Source: Pseudomonas sp. Os17
GTDB lineage: Bacteria; Pseudomonadota; Gammaproteobacteria; Pseudomonadales; Pseudomonadaceae
Direction: 5' to 3'
Length of the DNA stretch: 64,000 nucleotides
Assembly (NCBI RefSeq): GCF_001547895.1
Contig: NZ_AP014627.1
Coordinates: 5,954,001 to 6,018,000 of the forward strand
Shown: positions 1 through 8,695 of the stretch, piece after piece
How the letters are laid out: each line of letters begins with the position of its first letter
Position numbering within the stretch: position 1 is the first letter of the stretch
Position numbers and translations under genes: made by a program
The notes under the pieces: model-generated
Database searches by the model: none
What the model saw: only the letters and a program-made list of their open reading frames with translations
Told to the model about the DNA's origin: nothing

Positions 1-27
1 GAGCGAGTGGAAGAGGCCAAGGCCTGA
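1..27 (+). CDS. 3' end of an unidentified gene (partial)
   Basis: The first 27 bases read in frame as ERVEEAKA followed by TGA. A GC-rich inverted repeat follows immediately, which fits the end of a gene. The remainder lies outside the window, so the product cannot be named. Confidence 0.35.
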   Translation, partial: ERVEEAKA

Positions 28-28
28 A

Positions 29-49
29 GCCGCGCCGGACGGGCGCGGC
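29..49 (+). terminator. GC-rich hairpin after the first partial gene
   Basis: GCCGCGCC and GGCGCGGC form an 8-bp stem around a 5-base loop, directly after the stop codon at 25-27. There is no clear T-tract, so it may be a weak terminator or an RNA 3'-end stabiliser. Confidence 0.4.
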
Positions 50-61
50 CAGATTCAGTTA

Positions 62-358
62 TCAATGACCGGGCTGAGCCTCAGCGGCTACACGCCATTT
101 CGCCGCCTCCAGCAGGTCGCAACCATCCTGGGTCAGTACATAGAGCACTTCGATGATGTGCGGGATGTCCTTCACATCGCCGTGGCTGAAGTTCAGGCAG
201 CACAGGGTTTCCAGCAGGTTGGCAGCGGTACGCATACGATGCTCGGCCGCCTCGTGAAGCGCCTCAGGGGACGCATTGGCGTTGATGAAGAGAACACCTG
301 GAAGGCCAGCGCTGGATTTGAGCGGGAGGTAGCGAGGAGTATCAATTGAAATATTCAT
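62..358 (-). CDS. DUF3077-like small protein
   Basis: Small soluble protein of 98 residues with no known function. I chose the start MNISIDTP because AAGGA lies about seven bases upstream; the open frame continues further upstream, but without a better ribosome site. The order, a short variable N-terminus, then LFINANASPEALHEAAEHR, then a helical C-terminal half, resembles the small Pseudomonas proteins grouped as DUF3077. In those an N/A-S-x-E-A-L segment precedes two helices. It is a single gene, convergent with the partial gene at the window edge. The family call is from memory of the pattern only. Confidence 0.6.
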   Translation of the reverse strand: MNISIDTPRYLPLKSSAGLPGVLFINANASPEALHEAAEHRMRTAANLLETLCCLNFSHGDVKDIPHIIEVLYVLTQDGCDLLEAAKWRVAAEAQPGH

Positions 359-660
359 CGAGAAATCCTTTTTGGTCATGAATGCACTGGGCTGAATAAC
401 AACCCAGCGCCCGCCGAACTTGAATGCAAAGCGCCTTCTAATTTCGGGTGACCAAACCCGTTCACTGAATTGGCAGCGACGGCGCGAACTATAGAAGTGC
501 TGGAGCGAACGGTGCAATGAGCGGCCTGTTAACCTTTGTTACCCGCTTTCGAGCCCCACCGTCAGGCCGCTGTAGGCGGCCCTCTCCAACAACAATCAAA
601 GCACGCAACCACCTCGTAACAGCGTGTTGATCATTCTCTGCAATACAAAACCGCTACGAA

Positions 661-685
661 GAGTGTAAGGTATCGCCTTACACTC
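661..685. promoter_or_regulatory. Operator-like perfect palindrome before higBA
   Basis: GAGTGTAAGG and CCTTACACTC are perfect 10-bp arms around a 5-base centre, ending 7 bases before the higB start codon. HigA-type antitoxins usually bind palindromes in their own promoter, so this is the obvious autoregulatory operator. As RNA it would also fold next to the ribosome site. Confidence 0.6.
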
Positions 686-692
686 GCTCCCC

Positions 693-971
693 ATGATCAA
701 GTCCTTTCAGCACAAAGGCCTGCGCGCCTTCTATGAAACCGGATCGACTCGTGGAATACGGGCTGAGCATGCACGCCGGCTGGCCCGCCAGCTGTCGTTC
801 ATGGATCACGCCAGCGAACCGGCAGACCTCAACCTGCCGGGCTGGCGGCTGCACCCACTCAGGGGCGACCTGCACGGCTATTGGTCCCTGGTGGTGTCCG
901 GCAACTGGCGAGTGATCTTTCGTTTCGTAGGTTCGGATATCGAACTGGTCGATTATCTGGACTACCACTGA
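693..971 (+). CDS. higB: HigB-family type II toxin
   Basis: A 92-residue protein matching the HigB branch of the RelE/ParE superfamily. MIKSFQHKGLRAFYETG at the start, LNLPGWRLHPLRGDL in the middle and WRVIFRF near the end are the conserved blocks. HigB toxins are ribosome-associated mRNA nucleases inhibited by the HigA partner. As usual for this family, and unlike most TA pairs, the toxin gene comes first; the antitoxin gene follows after 15 bases. A perfect palindrome sits just upstream. The reading frame is intact, so the pair is probably functional. Confidence 0.85.
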   Translation: MIKSFQHKGLRAFYETGSTRGIRAEHARRLARQLSFMDHASEPADLNLPGWRLHPLRGDLHGYWSLVVSGNWRVIFRFVGSDIELVDYLDYH

Positions 972-986
972 ACAGGAGGCAGGATC

Positions 987-1277
987 ATGCCCATTCACAA
1001 CCCACCCCACCCCGGTGACACCCTGCGCCTGGATGTCCTGCCTGAGCTGGGCATCAGCGTGACGGAGTTGGCCCGGCATATCGGCTATGCCCGCCCGCAT
1101 CTGTCCAAGGTGTTGAACGGCCATGCGCCGATCCGCGCGGAACTGGCGGTCCGCCTGGAACGTGCCGGAATCGGCAAGGCCAAGGTCTGGCTGGCGGTGC
1201 AGGCCGATTACGACATCTGGCACACCGAGCAGGAGTTGCAACCGGTGATCGAGCCTATCGCGGCCCATGTCGGCTGA
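987..1277 (+). CDS. higA: HigA-family antitoxin, XRE-type DNA binding
   Basis: A 96-residue protein opening with MPIHNPPHPGDTL, the standard N-terminus of HigA addiction-module antitoxins. It continues with a helix-turn-helix at about residues 25-50 (VTELARHIGYARPHLSKVLNG). It should bind HigB and repress the shared promoter through the palindrome upstream of higB. AGGAGG is well placed before the ATG, giving stronger predicted translation than for the toxin, which is typical of these pairs. It converges with the DJ-1 gene, whose stop is only 4 bases away. Confidence 0.85.
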   Translation: MPIHNPPHPGDTLRLDVLPELGISVTELARHIGYARPHLSKVLNGHAPIRAELAVRLERAGIGKAKVWLAVQADYDIWHTEQELQPVIEPIAAHVG

Positions 1278-1280
1278 GCC

Positions 1281-1832
1281 CTATACCAGCAACTCTGCTG
1301 CCACCTGGGCGCGCTTGGCGCGACCGCACAACGCCTCCACCAGGGCCAGGGCAAACGCCAGGGCGGCGCCGGAACCCTGGGCGGTGATGCAGTTGCCATC
1401 CACCACCACCGGCTGGTCGACAAAGCTGCAGCCCAGCAGTTGATGGCTGGCACTGGGCAGGCAGGTCATGCGCCGCTGGCGCAGCACGCCATAGGCCTGC
1501 AAGGCCAGGGCCGGCGCTTCGGCGATGCCGGCGAACAGGCGCCCCGCTGCTGCCTGGTCCTTGACCAGTTGCATCAGCGGTTGGTGGCTCGCCAGGTGCT
1601 GGGCGCCCACCGCGCCGCCAGGCAATACGATCAGATCGAAGCGCTGGGCCAGTACATCCACCAGCATGGCGTCGGCGGTGAGCCGGGTGCCCCGGGCGCA
1701 GGTGAGCATGCGCCGGTTTTCGACGCTGGCCGCCAGCACTTCGAGTTCGGCACGGCGCAGGACATCGATCAGGGTCACGCTTTGCAGATCATCGATGCCT
1801 TCGGCAAGGGTGACCAAGGCTCTGAAGGTCAT
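1281..1832 (-). CDS. DJ-1/PfpI superfamily protein lacking the nucleophile cysteine
   Basis: A 183-residue protein with the flavodoxin-like DJ-1/ThiJ fold signature: an early acidic residue in LAEGIDDLQSVTLIDVLRR, the DLIVLPGG loop, and the nucleophile-elbow region. Where YajL and DJ-1 have A-x-I-C-A-A-P, this protein reads FAGIAEAPA, so alanine (codon GCC) replaces the catalytic cysteine. Deglycase, glyoxalase or thiol-chaperone activity by the usual mechanism is therefore unlikely. A binding or regulatory role is possible. The gene is monocistronic and GGAG precedes the start. Confidence 0.75.
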   Translation of the reverse strand: MTFRALVTLAEGIDDLQSVTLIDVLRRAELEVLAASVENRRMLTCARGTRLTADAMLVDVLAQRFDLIVLPGGAVGAQHLASHQPLMQLVKDQAAAGRLFAGIAEAPALALQAYGVLRQRRMTCLPSASHQLLGCSFVDQPVVVDGNCITAQGSGAALAFALALVEALCGRAKRAQVAAELLV

Positions 1833-1894
1833 GGGGATGACTCCACAAGGAACGTCTTCAGAGCTTAGTCAGCTTTGCCCCGAACCGTTCGCCG

Positions 1895-2344
1895 CTACCT
1901 GATGTAGATCTGCGCGCCGAGGGTATTGCCCGGCGCGTTGATCGAGGTGTTGCGGAAACTGAAGGTGCCTTCCTGCTTGCCCGCCAGGTCGAACACATAG
2001 ATGTAGCCGACGGTGATCCCGGAGTTGCCGCAAGGCACATAGCTGGAACCGTCCTCGCACACGGCCGAACGGGTGCCGTCGACTTCAAAACCGTCCAGGG
2101 TCACATGGGGCTCGCGGCCGTAGCCGATCTCCAGCACATAGACCTTGATGTTCGGGCCGCTGTGATCGCACTGGGTCCGTTCACGGCCGTCGGAAACGTC
2201 CTCCAGCCCGCAGGAAGGTGACAGCACCTTGAGAATCTCCACCCGGCTCAAGGGTGGCGCCGAGCGAGCCACGGCCGGAGTCGTCAGCCAGCAGGCCGCT
2301 GCTCCCACCAACGCCAACGCGATCATTTTCACTGTGCTGCGCAT
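1895..2344 (-). CDS. Secreted DUF4879 (YolA-like) protein
   Basis: A 149-residue protein with a signal peptide (residues 1-26, ending VARSA). The mature part has four cysteines (C45, C59 and a pair in AVCEDGSSYVPCG), suggesting disulfides, and ends in GYIYVFDLAGKQEGTFSF with SINAPGNTLGAQIYIR. I associate that tail with DUF4879, known from Bacillus YolA. GGGAGGA precedes the ATG. The function of the family is unknown; an exported role is inferred from the signal peptide. Confidence 0.7.
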   Translation of the reverse strand: MRSTVKMIALALVGAAACWLTTPAVARSAPPLSRVEILKVLSPSCGLEDVSDGRERTQCDHSGPNIKVYVLEIGYGREPHVTLDGFEVDGTRSAVCEDGSSYVPCGNSGITVGYIYVFDLAGKQEGTFSFRNTSINAPGNTLGAQIYIR

Positions 2345-2551
2345 AAATCCTCCCTTGAAAGCAGGGCGCAGTATGCGCTACTTGCCAGCGGGGCAAAACA
2401 TCGCCGACGATCGCAGCCATTGGCCCACGCTGCTGGTATGATGCGCGGCTTTTTCCGACCCAGGGCAAATCCGCAGGCACCTTATAAAGTCTGTGCTTTG
2501 CTGTTGGAGTCGATACATTCACGGCGCCCGGCGGCGCCACGGGGAGCAGAC

Positions 2552-3844
2552 ATGCTGGAAAGGCTGTTTCAACTCAAGGCACACAACACCAACGTGCGCA
2601 CCGAGATTCTTGCGGGCGTCACCACCTTCCTGGCCATGGCCTACATCCTTTTCGTCAACCCGAGCATCCTCGGCGAAACGGGCATGGACAAAGGCGCGAT
2701 TTTCGTTGCCACCTGCCTGGCGGCGGCCATCGGTTCCACCGTCATGGGCCTGATCGCCAACTACCCGATCGCCCTGGCACCGGGCATGGGCCTGAACGCC
2801 TTCTTCACCTACACCGTGGTCCTGCACATGGGCCACACCTGGCAAGTGGCGCTGGGTGCGGTGTTCATTTCGGCGGTGCTGTTTTTCATACTGTCGATCT
2901 TCAAGATCCGCGAATGGATCATCAACAGCATCCCCCTGCCCCTGCGCTCGGCGATTGCCGCCGGTATCGGCCTGTTCCTGGCGCTGATCGCCCTGCATAA
3001 CGCAGAGATCGTGATCGGCAACAAGTCGACCCTGGTGGGCCTGGGCGACCTGAGCAAACCGGCGCCTATCCTCGCAGCCCTGGGCTTTGCCCTGATCGTG
3101 GCCCTGGAAGCCCTGAAAGTGCGCGGCGCCGTGCTGATCGGCATCCTCGCGGTAACCCTCGTCTCCATTCTCATGGGCGTCACCCCGTTCGGCGGCGTGA
3201 CCTCGATGCCACCGTCCCTGGCCCCGACCTTCCTGCAGCTGGACATCAAGGGCGCCCTGGACATCGGCCTGATCAGCGTGATCTTCGCCTTCCTGTTCGT
3301 CGATCTGTTCGACAACTCCGGCACCCTGATCGGCGTGGCCAAGCGCGCCGGCCTGATGGGCAAGGACGGCCACATGCCGAAAATGGGCCGGGCGCTGATC
3401 GCCGACAGCACCGCGGCCATGGCCGGTTCCCTGCTGGGCACCTCGACCACCACCAGCTACATCGAATCCGCTGCGGGCGTGAGCGCCGGCGGCCGCACCG
3501 GCCTGACCGCCATCGTGGTGGCGATCATGTTCCTGCTGGCGCTGTTCTTCTCGCCACTGGCGGCCAGCGTGCCCGCCTTCGCCACCGCGCCGGCCCTGCT
3601 GTTCGTCGCCGTGCTGATGACCTCGGGCCTGGCGGAAATCGACTGGGACGACATCACCGTTGCCGCTCCCGTGGTGGTCACCGCCCTGGCCATGCCTTTC
3701 ACTTACTCCATCGCCAACGGCATTGCCTTCGGCTTTATCGCCTGGACCGTGATCAAACTGCTATCGGGCCGCGCCCGTGAGCTGAACGCGCCCCTGGTGA
3801 TTCTGTCGATCCTGTTCGTGATCAAGCTCGGTTACCCCGCATGA
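2552..3844 (+). CDS. NCS2-family (AzgA-type) purine permease
   Basis: A 430-residue inner-membrane protein with about 12-14 hydrophobic segments. The start [13 protein letters not shown] and the following [21 protein letters not shown] are hallmarks of the AzgA/PbuG branch of nucleobase transporters, which import adenine, guanine or hypoxanthine with protons. The conserved binding-region motifs are visible: [10 protein letters not shown] near residue 76 and [11 protein letters not shown] near residue 252. I took the ATG at 2552 because GGGGAG precedes it; the frame is open for 44 codons upstream without family similarity. The stop overlaps the trmA start (ATGA), so the two genes are probably co-transcribed. 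Confidence 0.88.
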   Translation: MLERLFQLKAHNTNVRTEILAGVTTFLAMAYILFVNPSILGETGMDKGAIFVATCLAAAIGSTVMGLIANYPIALAPGMGLNAFFTYTVVLHMGHTWQVALGAVFISAVLFFILSIFKIREWIINSIPLPLRSAIAAGIGLFLALIALHNAEIVIGNKSTLVGLGDLSKPAPILAALGFALIVALEALKVRGAVLIGILAVTLVSILMGVTPFGGVTSMPPSLAPTFLQLDIKGALDIGLISVIFAFLFVDLFDNSGTLIGVAKRAGLMGKDGHMPKMGRALIADSTAAMAGSLLGTSTTTSYIESAAGVSAGGRTGLTAIVVAIMFLLALFFSPLAASVPAFATAPALLFVAVLMTSGLAEIDWDDITVAAPVVVTALAMPFTYSIANGIAFGFIAWTVIKLLSGRARELNAPLVILSILFVIKLGYPA

Positions 3845-4920
3845 CTTTTGACGCCGCAAGCTACAACAGCCAGTTGAACGACAAGGTCGCGCGCCTGCGT
3901 GACCTGCTGGCGCCTTTCGATGCGCCCGAGCCCCAGGTCTTCGACTCGCCCTTGCAGAACTTCCGCCTGCGTGCCGAATTCCGCCTGTGGCGCGAAGCCG
4001 GTGAGCGGCACTACGCGATGTTCTCCCAGGACGACAAGCGCACGCCGATCCTCATCGAGGAATTCCCCATCGCCAGCCAGCGCATCAACCAGTTGATGCC
4101 CCGGCTCAAGGCCGCCTGGCAAGCCAGCGCGCCCCTGAGCCACAAGCTGTTCCAGGTGGAGTTCCTCACCACCCTGGCGGGCGACGCGATGATCACCCTG
4201 TGCTACCACCGCCCGCTGGACGAGCACTGGCACAAGGCGGCGAGCCAATTGGCCGCCGACCTCAACGTCAGCGTGATCGGCCGCTCCAAGGGCAAGCGCG
4301 AAGTCATCGGCCAGGACTACGTGGTGGAAAAGCTCGACGTCGGCGGGCGTACCTTCAGCTACCGCCAGCCCGAGGGCGCCTTCACCCAGCCCAACGGCAC
4401 GGTGAACCAGAAGATGCTCAACTGGGCCTATGAAGCCCTGGGCGAACGCCAGGACGACCTGCTGGAGCTGTACTGCGGAAACGGCAACTTCACCCTGCCC
4501 CTGGCCACCCGGGTGCGCAAGGTGCTGGCCACCGAAATCAGCAAGACCTCGGTCAACGCCGCGCTGAGCAACCTCAGCGAAAACGCGGTGGATAACGTCA
4601 CCCTGGTGCGTCTGTCCGCCGAAGAGCTGACCGAAGCCCTGAACGAGGTGCGTCCGTTCCGCCGCCTGCAAGGCGTGGATCTGAAGAGCTACGAATTCGG
4701 CAGCGTGTTCGTCGACCCGCCCCGGGCCGGCATGGACCCTGACACCTGCGAACTGACCCGGCGTTTCGACAACATCCTGTACATCTCCTGCAACCCGGAG
4801 ACCCTGGCGGCCAACATCGCCCAACTGCACGACAGCCACCGCATCACCCGCTGCGCGCTGTTCGACCAGTTCCCCTGGACTCACCACATGGAATCCGGGG
4901 TCTTGCTGACCCGCCGCTGA
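3841..4920 (+). CDS. trmA: tRNA (uracil-5-)-methyltransferase TrmA
   Basis: A 359-residue protein, the usual TrmA length. It makes ribothymidine at position 54 of the tRNA T-loop from S-adenosylmethionine. Visible motifs are the SAM loop [15 protein letters not shown] (about residue 204), [10 protein letters not shown] (about residue 299), and the catalytic cysteine in [13 protein letters not shown], with the final GVLLTRR tail. The start codon overlaps the permease stop by four bases. A strong hairpin terminator follows 17 bases after the stop. Confidence 0.95.
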   Translation: MTFDAASYNSQLNDKVARLRDLLAPFDAPEPQVFDSPLQNFRLRAEFRLWREAGERHYAMFSQDDKRTPILIEEFPIASQRINQLMPRLKAAWQASAPLSHKLFQVEFLTTLAGDAMITLCYHRPLDEHWHKAASQLAADLNVSVIGRSKGKREVIGQDYVVEKLDVGGRTFSYRQPEGAFTQPNGTVNQKMLNWAYEALGERQDDLLELYCGNGNFTLPLATRVRKVLATEISKTSVNAALSNLSENAVDNVTLVRLSAEELTEALNEVRPFRRLQGVDLKSYEFGSVFVDPPRAGMDPDTCELTRRFDNILYISCNPETLAANIAQLHDSHRITRCALFDQFPWTHHMESGVLLTRR

Positions 4921-4937
4921 TCGGCCCTGCGTCAACC

Positions 4938-4962
4938 AACAGCCGTCCTCGCGACGGCTGTT
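4938..4962 (+). terminator. Rho-independent-type terminator after trmA
   Basis: AACAGCCGTC and GACGGCTGTT form a 10-bp stem with a 5-base loop, followed by TTGCATT. It sits 18 bases after trmA. Confidence 0.75.
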
Positions 4963-4985
4963 TGCATTCTGCCGCCCGCCCCCTG

Positions 4986-5072
4986 CACAGGAGCCGGCTT
5001 GCCGGCGATGGGCCCACTGGGACATGCGCCGTGCTGGCGGGTGCTTTCGCTGGCAAGCCAGCGCCTACAAGG
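4986..5072. repeat. REP pair (REPIN-like)
   Basis: GGAGCCGGCTTGCCGGCGA and, inverted, TTCGCTGGCAAGCCAGCGCCTAC are two Pseudomonas REP cores facing each other. They fill the space between trmA and the end of hasA, where an exporter gene might have been expected. Confidence 0.8.
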
Positions 5073-5156
5073 CCAGGCCTGACGCGCCCCAACATTGACC
5101 ACCGCCGCCCCCTGGCTGTGTAAAACGCGGGCGACGGCGGTGTATCAAGCCGACAC

Positions 5157-5774
5157 TCAGGCGGCCAGGGCCCAGTCCAGGGCCATGCCCGGTACGCCCA
5201 CCAGGCTGATATCGGTCGCGACTGCGGCAGCCGGGGTGGCGTGGGCAACGCCGGCCGCGGCTAGGTCGTCAAAGGTCGAGTTCAGCGACAGGCTGGGGTC
5301 GATGGCCTTGAGCAGGGCATCGATCTCGCCGGCCAGGGCCGAGCTGTCACCGCTCATCAGGCCGTAGACCACCTTGTGCACTTCGCCTGCACGCCCTTCT
5401 TCCTTCAGGCTGTCGAGGCCCAGGTTGCTGAAGCTGACTTCCTGGCTGACCAGGTGGTAGTTGCTGCCCGCACCACCGGCGAGGGTGTCGCCCAGGGAGA
5501 TGGTGTCCACCGAGCCCCACAGGGTATGGCTCGGGTTGCTGAACAGGGTGTAGTGCAGGTTGCCGTCGGCAACGAAGGCGGCGTCGCTGGCGGTGCTCTT
5601 GATCGCGTACTGGGTGCCGTCGAACGGGCCCGGGTTGAAGCCGCCGGTGTTGGTGCCATCGACCACTTCGCCTGGGCGGTGGTTGACGTCACCGAAGTAG
5701 GCCGACCAGTCAGTCAGGTATTGCGCAACAGTATTACCGCCGTAGGTAGCGCTGTAAGAGATCGAAATGCTCAT
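5157..5774 (-). CDS. hasA: Secreted haem-binding hemophore HasA
   Basis: A 205-residue protein, the same length as P. aeruginosa HasAp. Hemophores leave the cell without a cleaved N-terminal signal and scavenge haem for HasR. The known ligands are present at the expected positions: His32 (DVNHRP) and Tyr75 (LHYTLF), with His83 supporting the tyrosine. The C-terminus PGMALDWALAA fits a type I secretion signal. I chose MSISIS as start because GGAG lies six bases upstream. It follows hasR by 82 bases. No hasDEF exporter genes follow; a REP pair and trmA do. Confidence 0.93.
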   Translation of the reverse strand: MSISISYSATYGGNTVAQYLTDWSAYFGDVNHRPGEVVDGTNTGGFNPGPFDGTQYAIKSTASDAAFVADGNLHYTLFSNPSHTLWGSVDTISLGDTLAGGAGSNYHLVSQEVSFSNLGLDSLKEEGRAGEVHKVVYGLMSGDSSALAGEIDALLKAIDPSLSLNSTFDDLAAAGVAHATPAAAVATDISLVGVPGMALDWALAA

Positions 5775-5856
5775 GCAAAACTCCAATACATAGGTGGGTC
5801 ATGGCCGCAGCACGCCAATGCCTGCTGCGGTTTTGCCCGGCAACGGGCAAAAGCGC

Positions 5857-8562
5857 TCAGAACTGATATTCCACGCTGCCCTGCAGGGTCCGGCCGCGGC
5901 CGAGGGTGAAGGCCAGGACATCGCCGAGGGGCACCAGGTAGGCGCGGTCGGTGACGTTTTCCATGGCCAGGCGCAGGGTCAAGTCTTCAGTGGCCCGGTA
6001 GCTGCCATACAGGTCGTAGACGGTGTAGGGCTTCCAGTCGGCCGGGTAGACGCCGGTCTGGCTCACGGTGCCGGTGGCGGAACCGGCGATCGAGTAGCCG
6101 GCGCTGTAGCGGGCCCGGGCACCGATATCCAGCTTGCGTTCGAAAAAGCGCGCGCCCAGGGTCAGGGTGCCGCGGTCCATGGGCATGTGTTCGGCCGAGC
6201 CGAGGATCGCGGCATTGCAGCGGCTGGCCTGGTTGGCGGCCTCATCGGGGCGCATGCCGGTGACGATCGCGCCACGCCCGGTGCCGCTCTTCACCGGCTG
6301 GGTCACGCCTCCCAGCCAGGCGACTTTCGTGCAGAAATCGTTGTCGCCGATCATGTGGGTGTAGTTCAGCTGGCCGTAGGCGCGGCCGGCGTCATAGTCC
6401 AGCTGGTATTCCACGCCCTTGAAGCGGGTACTGCTGAGGTCGTTGACGTAAGCGCTGTTGCCGATGCCGGGCGAACCGTAGCCGGGGGGCTGCACGCCCA
6501 TGGCCATATAGATGAAGTCGTCGACCCGGGTATCGAAGTAGGCCACCTTGATTCCCAGGCGGTCATCGTTGAACCAGAGGTTTTCCTTGAAGACGTTGAC
6601 CCCCGCTTCCCAGGTGGTGGAGCGCTCCGGCTTGAGAAACGGGTTGGGGAAGGTGCTCTCCGAGCCGCCGCCGTGGGGCCGGCCGCTGATCATGGTTTCG
6701 GTCACCGCCGGGGGCCGCCAGCCCTTGCCATAGCTGGCGAACAGTTGCAGCCACTCGACCCCGGGCTTGAGCGACAGGCCGAAGGTCGGCGAGAAGCGCC
6801 CTTCCTGGCTGTCGATGTCGTAGGCCACGGGCACCGAGACCTGCTGCGGCGTCTTGCCGATGACAAAGGTGCGGGTGTTGATCCCGGTCTCGCCCCGCAG
6901 GCGGTAGCGGTCGTAGCGCAGCCCGGCATTGAGGTTCAGCCAGCCGTCGTAGTCGAAATCCAGCCGCGTGAACAGGCTGCCCAGGGCCCGGTCGCCCTCG
7001 GGGGTCATGCTCGCCGCCGGCGAGGCGTTGACCGCCGAACCCTTGGGCACCGGCTGGCTGGAGTCGGGGCGGACCTTGTCATAGAAGAACTCCAGGCCGT
7101 AGTTGGCCTTGAGCGTGGACAACTCCCCCAGGGCAAAGGTCGAGGTGTTCTGCGCCTGCGCACCGTAGGTGTCGGTCTGGTAGGTGATCGAATAGCCCGG
7201 GCTGCTGCGGCGGGTCAGGGTGCTCTGGTCGTTACTGTTGTCGACGTAGTAGAGCTTGGCCTTGAAATCGATCAGCGGGTTGTCCGGGGTGTAGCTGTAG
7301 TCGAGGCCGACGTTCTGCGAATGCACCTTGCTGCTGCCGAGCTTTTCCCAGAGCCGCTCCTGGTTCTCGGTGTTCATCATGTTGGCGTCGTCGTAGGCCA
7401 CCTCGGTGCTCAGGTAGCTCAGTTGCAGACGCTGGTCCTGGGGCAGGTTGAGCCCCAGTTTGGCCAGGCGTGAGCGCATCACCGAAGCGGAATAGGCCAC
7501 CTTGGAGTGCTTCACCCGGTCATTGATCGACGGGGCCATCCAGCTGCCGGTGCGCAACTCACCGATGCCGCCACGGGTCCCCGGCCGGTAGTCGCCCAGA
7601 TGCCGCTCACTGGCGGCCAGCAGCATGTCCCAGGCTTGGGTGCCGATGGCGAAGGCGGAGCTGCCGATGAAGTGAGTGCCGTTGCTGCGGCCGCCCAGGC
7701 CCGTGGTCAGGCGGATCCGGCCACCAAGCTCCTGGCCGGGCTTGAGCAGGTCGCGGGCCTCAAGGGTGCGAAAGTTGGCGACCCCGCCGATCACCCCGGC
7801 GCCGCCCATGGTCGAGGTCGCGCCCTTCTCCACCACCACTTCGGAGAGCAGTTCGGGGTCGACATAGAGGGTGCCGTTGCGCTGCTGGTGGCCGCTTTGC
7901 TGATAGTTCTGGCGCATGCCGTCCACCGACATGTTGACCCGGCCATAGTCCTGCAGGCCGCGGATGTTCACCGACAAGCCGGGGTCCTGCTGGCTGACGG
8001 CCGAGTACACGCCGGAGGTTTCCTCCAGCATCTCGGCGGCATGCCGCGGTGGATTGCGATCCAGTTGCTCGCGGCCGACCATGCTCACCGAGCGCGGCGC
8101 GTTGTATACCCAGTCGCTCTGGCGACCTTCAGGGTCAGCGGAAACCGTGGTGGGGGCCAGGGCCAGGGCGCCATCCCGCGCGGCTTCCACCCGGCTCAGG
8201 GTCACCTGGCGCTCACCGCTAAAGCGATACTCCACCGGGGCATTGCCCAGCAGGCGGGCCAGCCCGTCCTCAGCGCCGTAGCGCCCCTTGAGTGGCGAAC
8301 TGTGCAAGCCATGCAGGCGCAGGCTGTCGAACAGCACTTGCACCCCGGCCTGCTCGGCAAACAGCAGCACGGCACTGCCCAGGGCTTGGGCGGGAATATC
8401 GAAATCCAGCTCGCGTGGCTGCTGGGTACTCTGCCGGGCAGCTCCGACGGGCTCCGCCGCGTGCAGCAGGCCGCTTCCCGCCAACAGTCCTGCTACGCCC
8501 AAGTGGATGGCCAGGGCCAACCGACTTGCGGCGTGAATTCCAGTGCGACGGCCTACCCTCAT
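5857..8562 (-). CDS. hasR: TonB-dependent haem/hemophore receptor HasR
   Basis: A 901-residue outer-membrane receptor. Order of parts: signal peptide (1-36, ending LLHAA), an STN signalling domain (about 50-115, FDIPAQALGSAVLLFAEQAGVQ), a TonB plug (about 155-290, SVMGREQLDRNPPRHAAEMLEE onward), and a 22-strand barrel ending in LQGSVEYQF with terminal phenylalanine. The STN domain passes the haem-hemophore signal to the anti-sigma factor HasS. A plausible Fur-like site (about 8598-8616, 10 of 19 matches to the consensus) lies upstream. The neighbours hasI, hasS and hasA confirm the assignment. Confidence 0.93.
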   Translation of the reverse strand: MRVGRRTGIHAASRLALAIHLGVAGLLAGSGLLHAAEPVGAARQSTQQPRELDFDIPAQALGSAVLLFAEQAGVQVLFDSLRLHGLHSSPLKGRYGAEDGLARLLGNAPVEYRFSGERQVTLSRVEAARDGALALAPTTVSADPEGRQSDWVYNAPRSVSMVGREQLDRNPPRHAAEMLEETSGVYSAVSQQDPGLSVNIRGLQDYGRVNMSVDGMRQNYQQSGHQQRNGTLYVDPELLSEVVVEKGATSTMGGAGVIGGVANFRTLEARDLLKPGQELGGRIRLTTGLGGRSNGTHFIGSSAFAIGTQAWDMLLAASERHLGDYRPGTRGGIGELRTGSWMAPSINDRVKHSKVAYSASVMRSRLAKLGLNLPQDQRLQLSYLSTEVAYDDANMMNTENQERLWEKLGSSKVHSQNVGLDYSYTPDNPLIDFKAKLYYVDNSNDQSTLTRRSSPGYSITYQTDTYGAQAQNTSTFALGELSTLKANYGLEFFYDKVRPDSSQPVPKGSAVNASPAASMTPEGDRALGSLFTRLDFDYDGWLNLNAGLRYDRYRLRGETGINTRTFVIGKTPQQVSVPVAYDIDSQEGRFSPTFGLSLKPGVEWLQLFASYGKGWRPPAVTETMISGRPHGGGSESTFPNPFLKPERSTTWEAGVNVFKENLWFNDDRLGIKVAYFDTRVDDFIYMAMGVQPPGYGSPGIGNSAYVNDLSSTRFKGVEYQLDYDAGRAYGQLNYTHMIGDNDFCTKVAWLGGVTQPVKSGTGRGAIVTGMRPDEAANQASRCNAAILGSAEHMPMDRGTLTLGARFFERKLDIGARARYSAGYSIAGSATGTVSQTGVYPADWKPYTVYDLYGSYRATEDLTLRLAMENVTDRAYLVPLGDVLAFTLGRGRTLQGSVEYQF

Positions 8563-8679
8563 GTCCCTGATTCCTGCGCTGGCTATTTTTGCTTATGCGA
8601 ATGCATCTCAATTAGATAGACGTGCCAGGCCGGAAAACTCAGTAAGGTTTTTTCCGATTATTTTTCAGGGATAGGGAAA

Positions 8680-8695
8680 GAGGCCCGCAGGCCTC
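8680..8695 (-). terminator. Short hairpin overlapping the hasS stop codon
   Basis: GAGGCC and GGCCTC around four bases, followed on the minus strand by TTTCCC. It could attenuate read-through from hasS to hasR, which would fit the separate control of the receptor gene seen in Has systems. Weak by itself. Confidence 0.35.

Noticed and set aside
5794..7473. 559-codon open frame on the plus strand opposite hasR
   Set aside because: Antisense to a clear receptor gene. High third-position GC opens long frames on the opposite strand, and its composition is Gly/Ala/Val-rich without domains.
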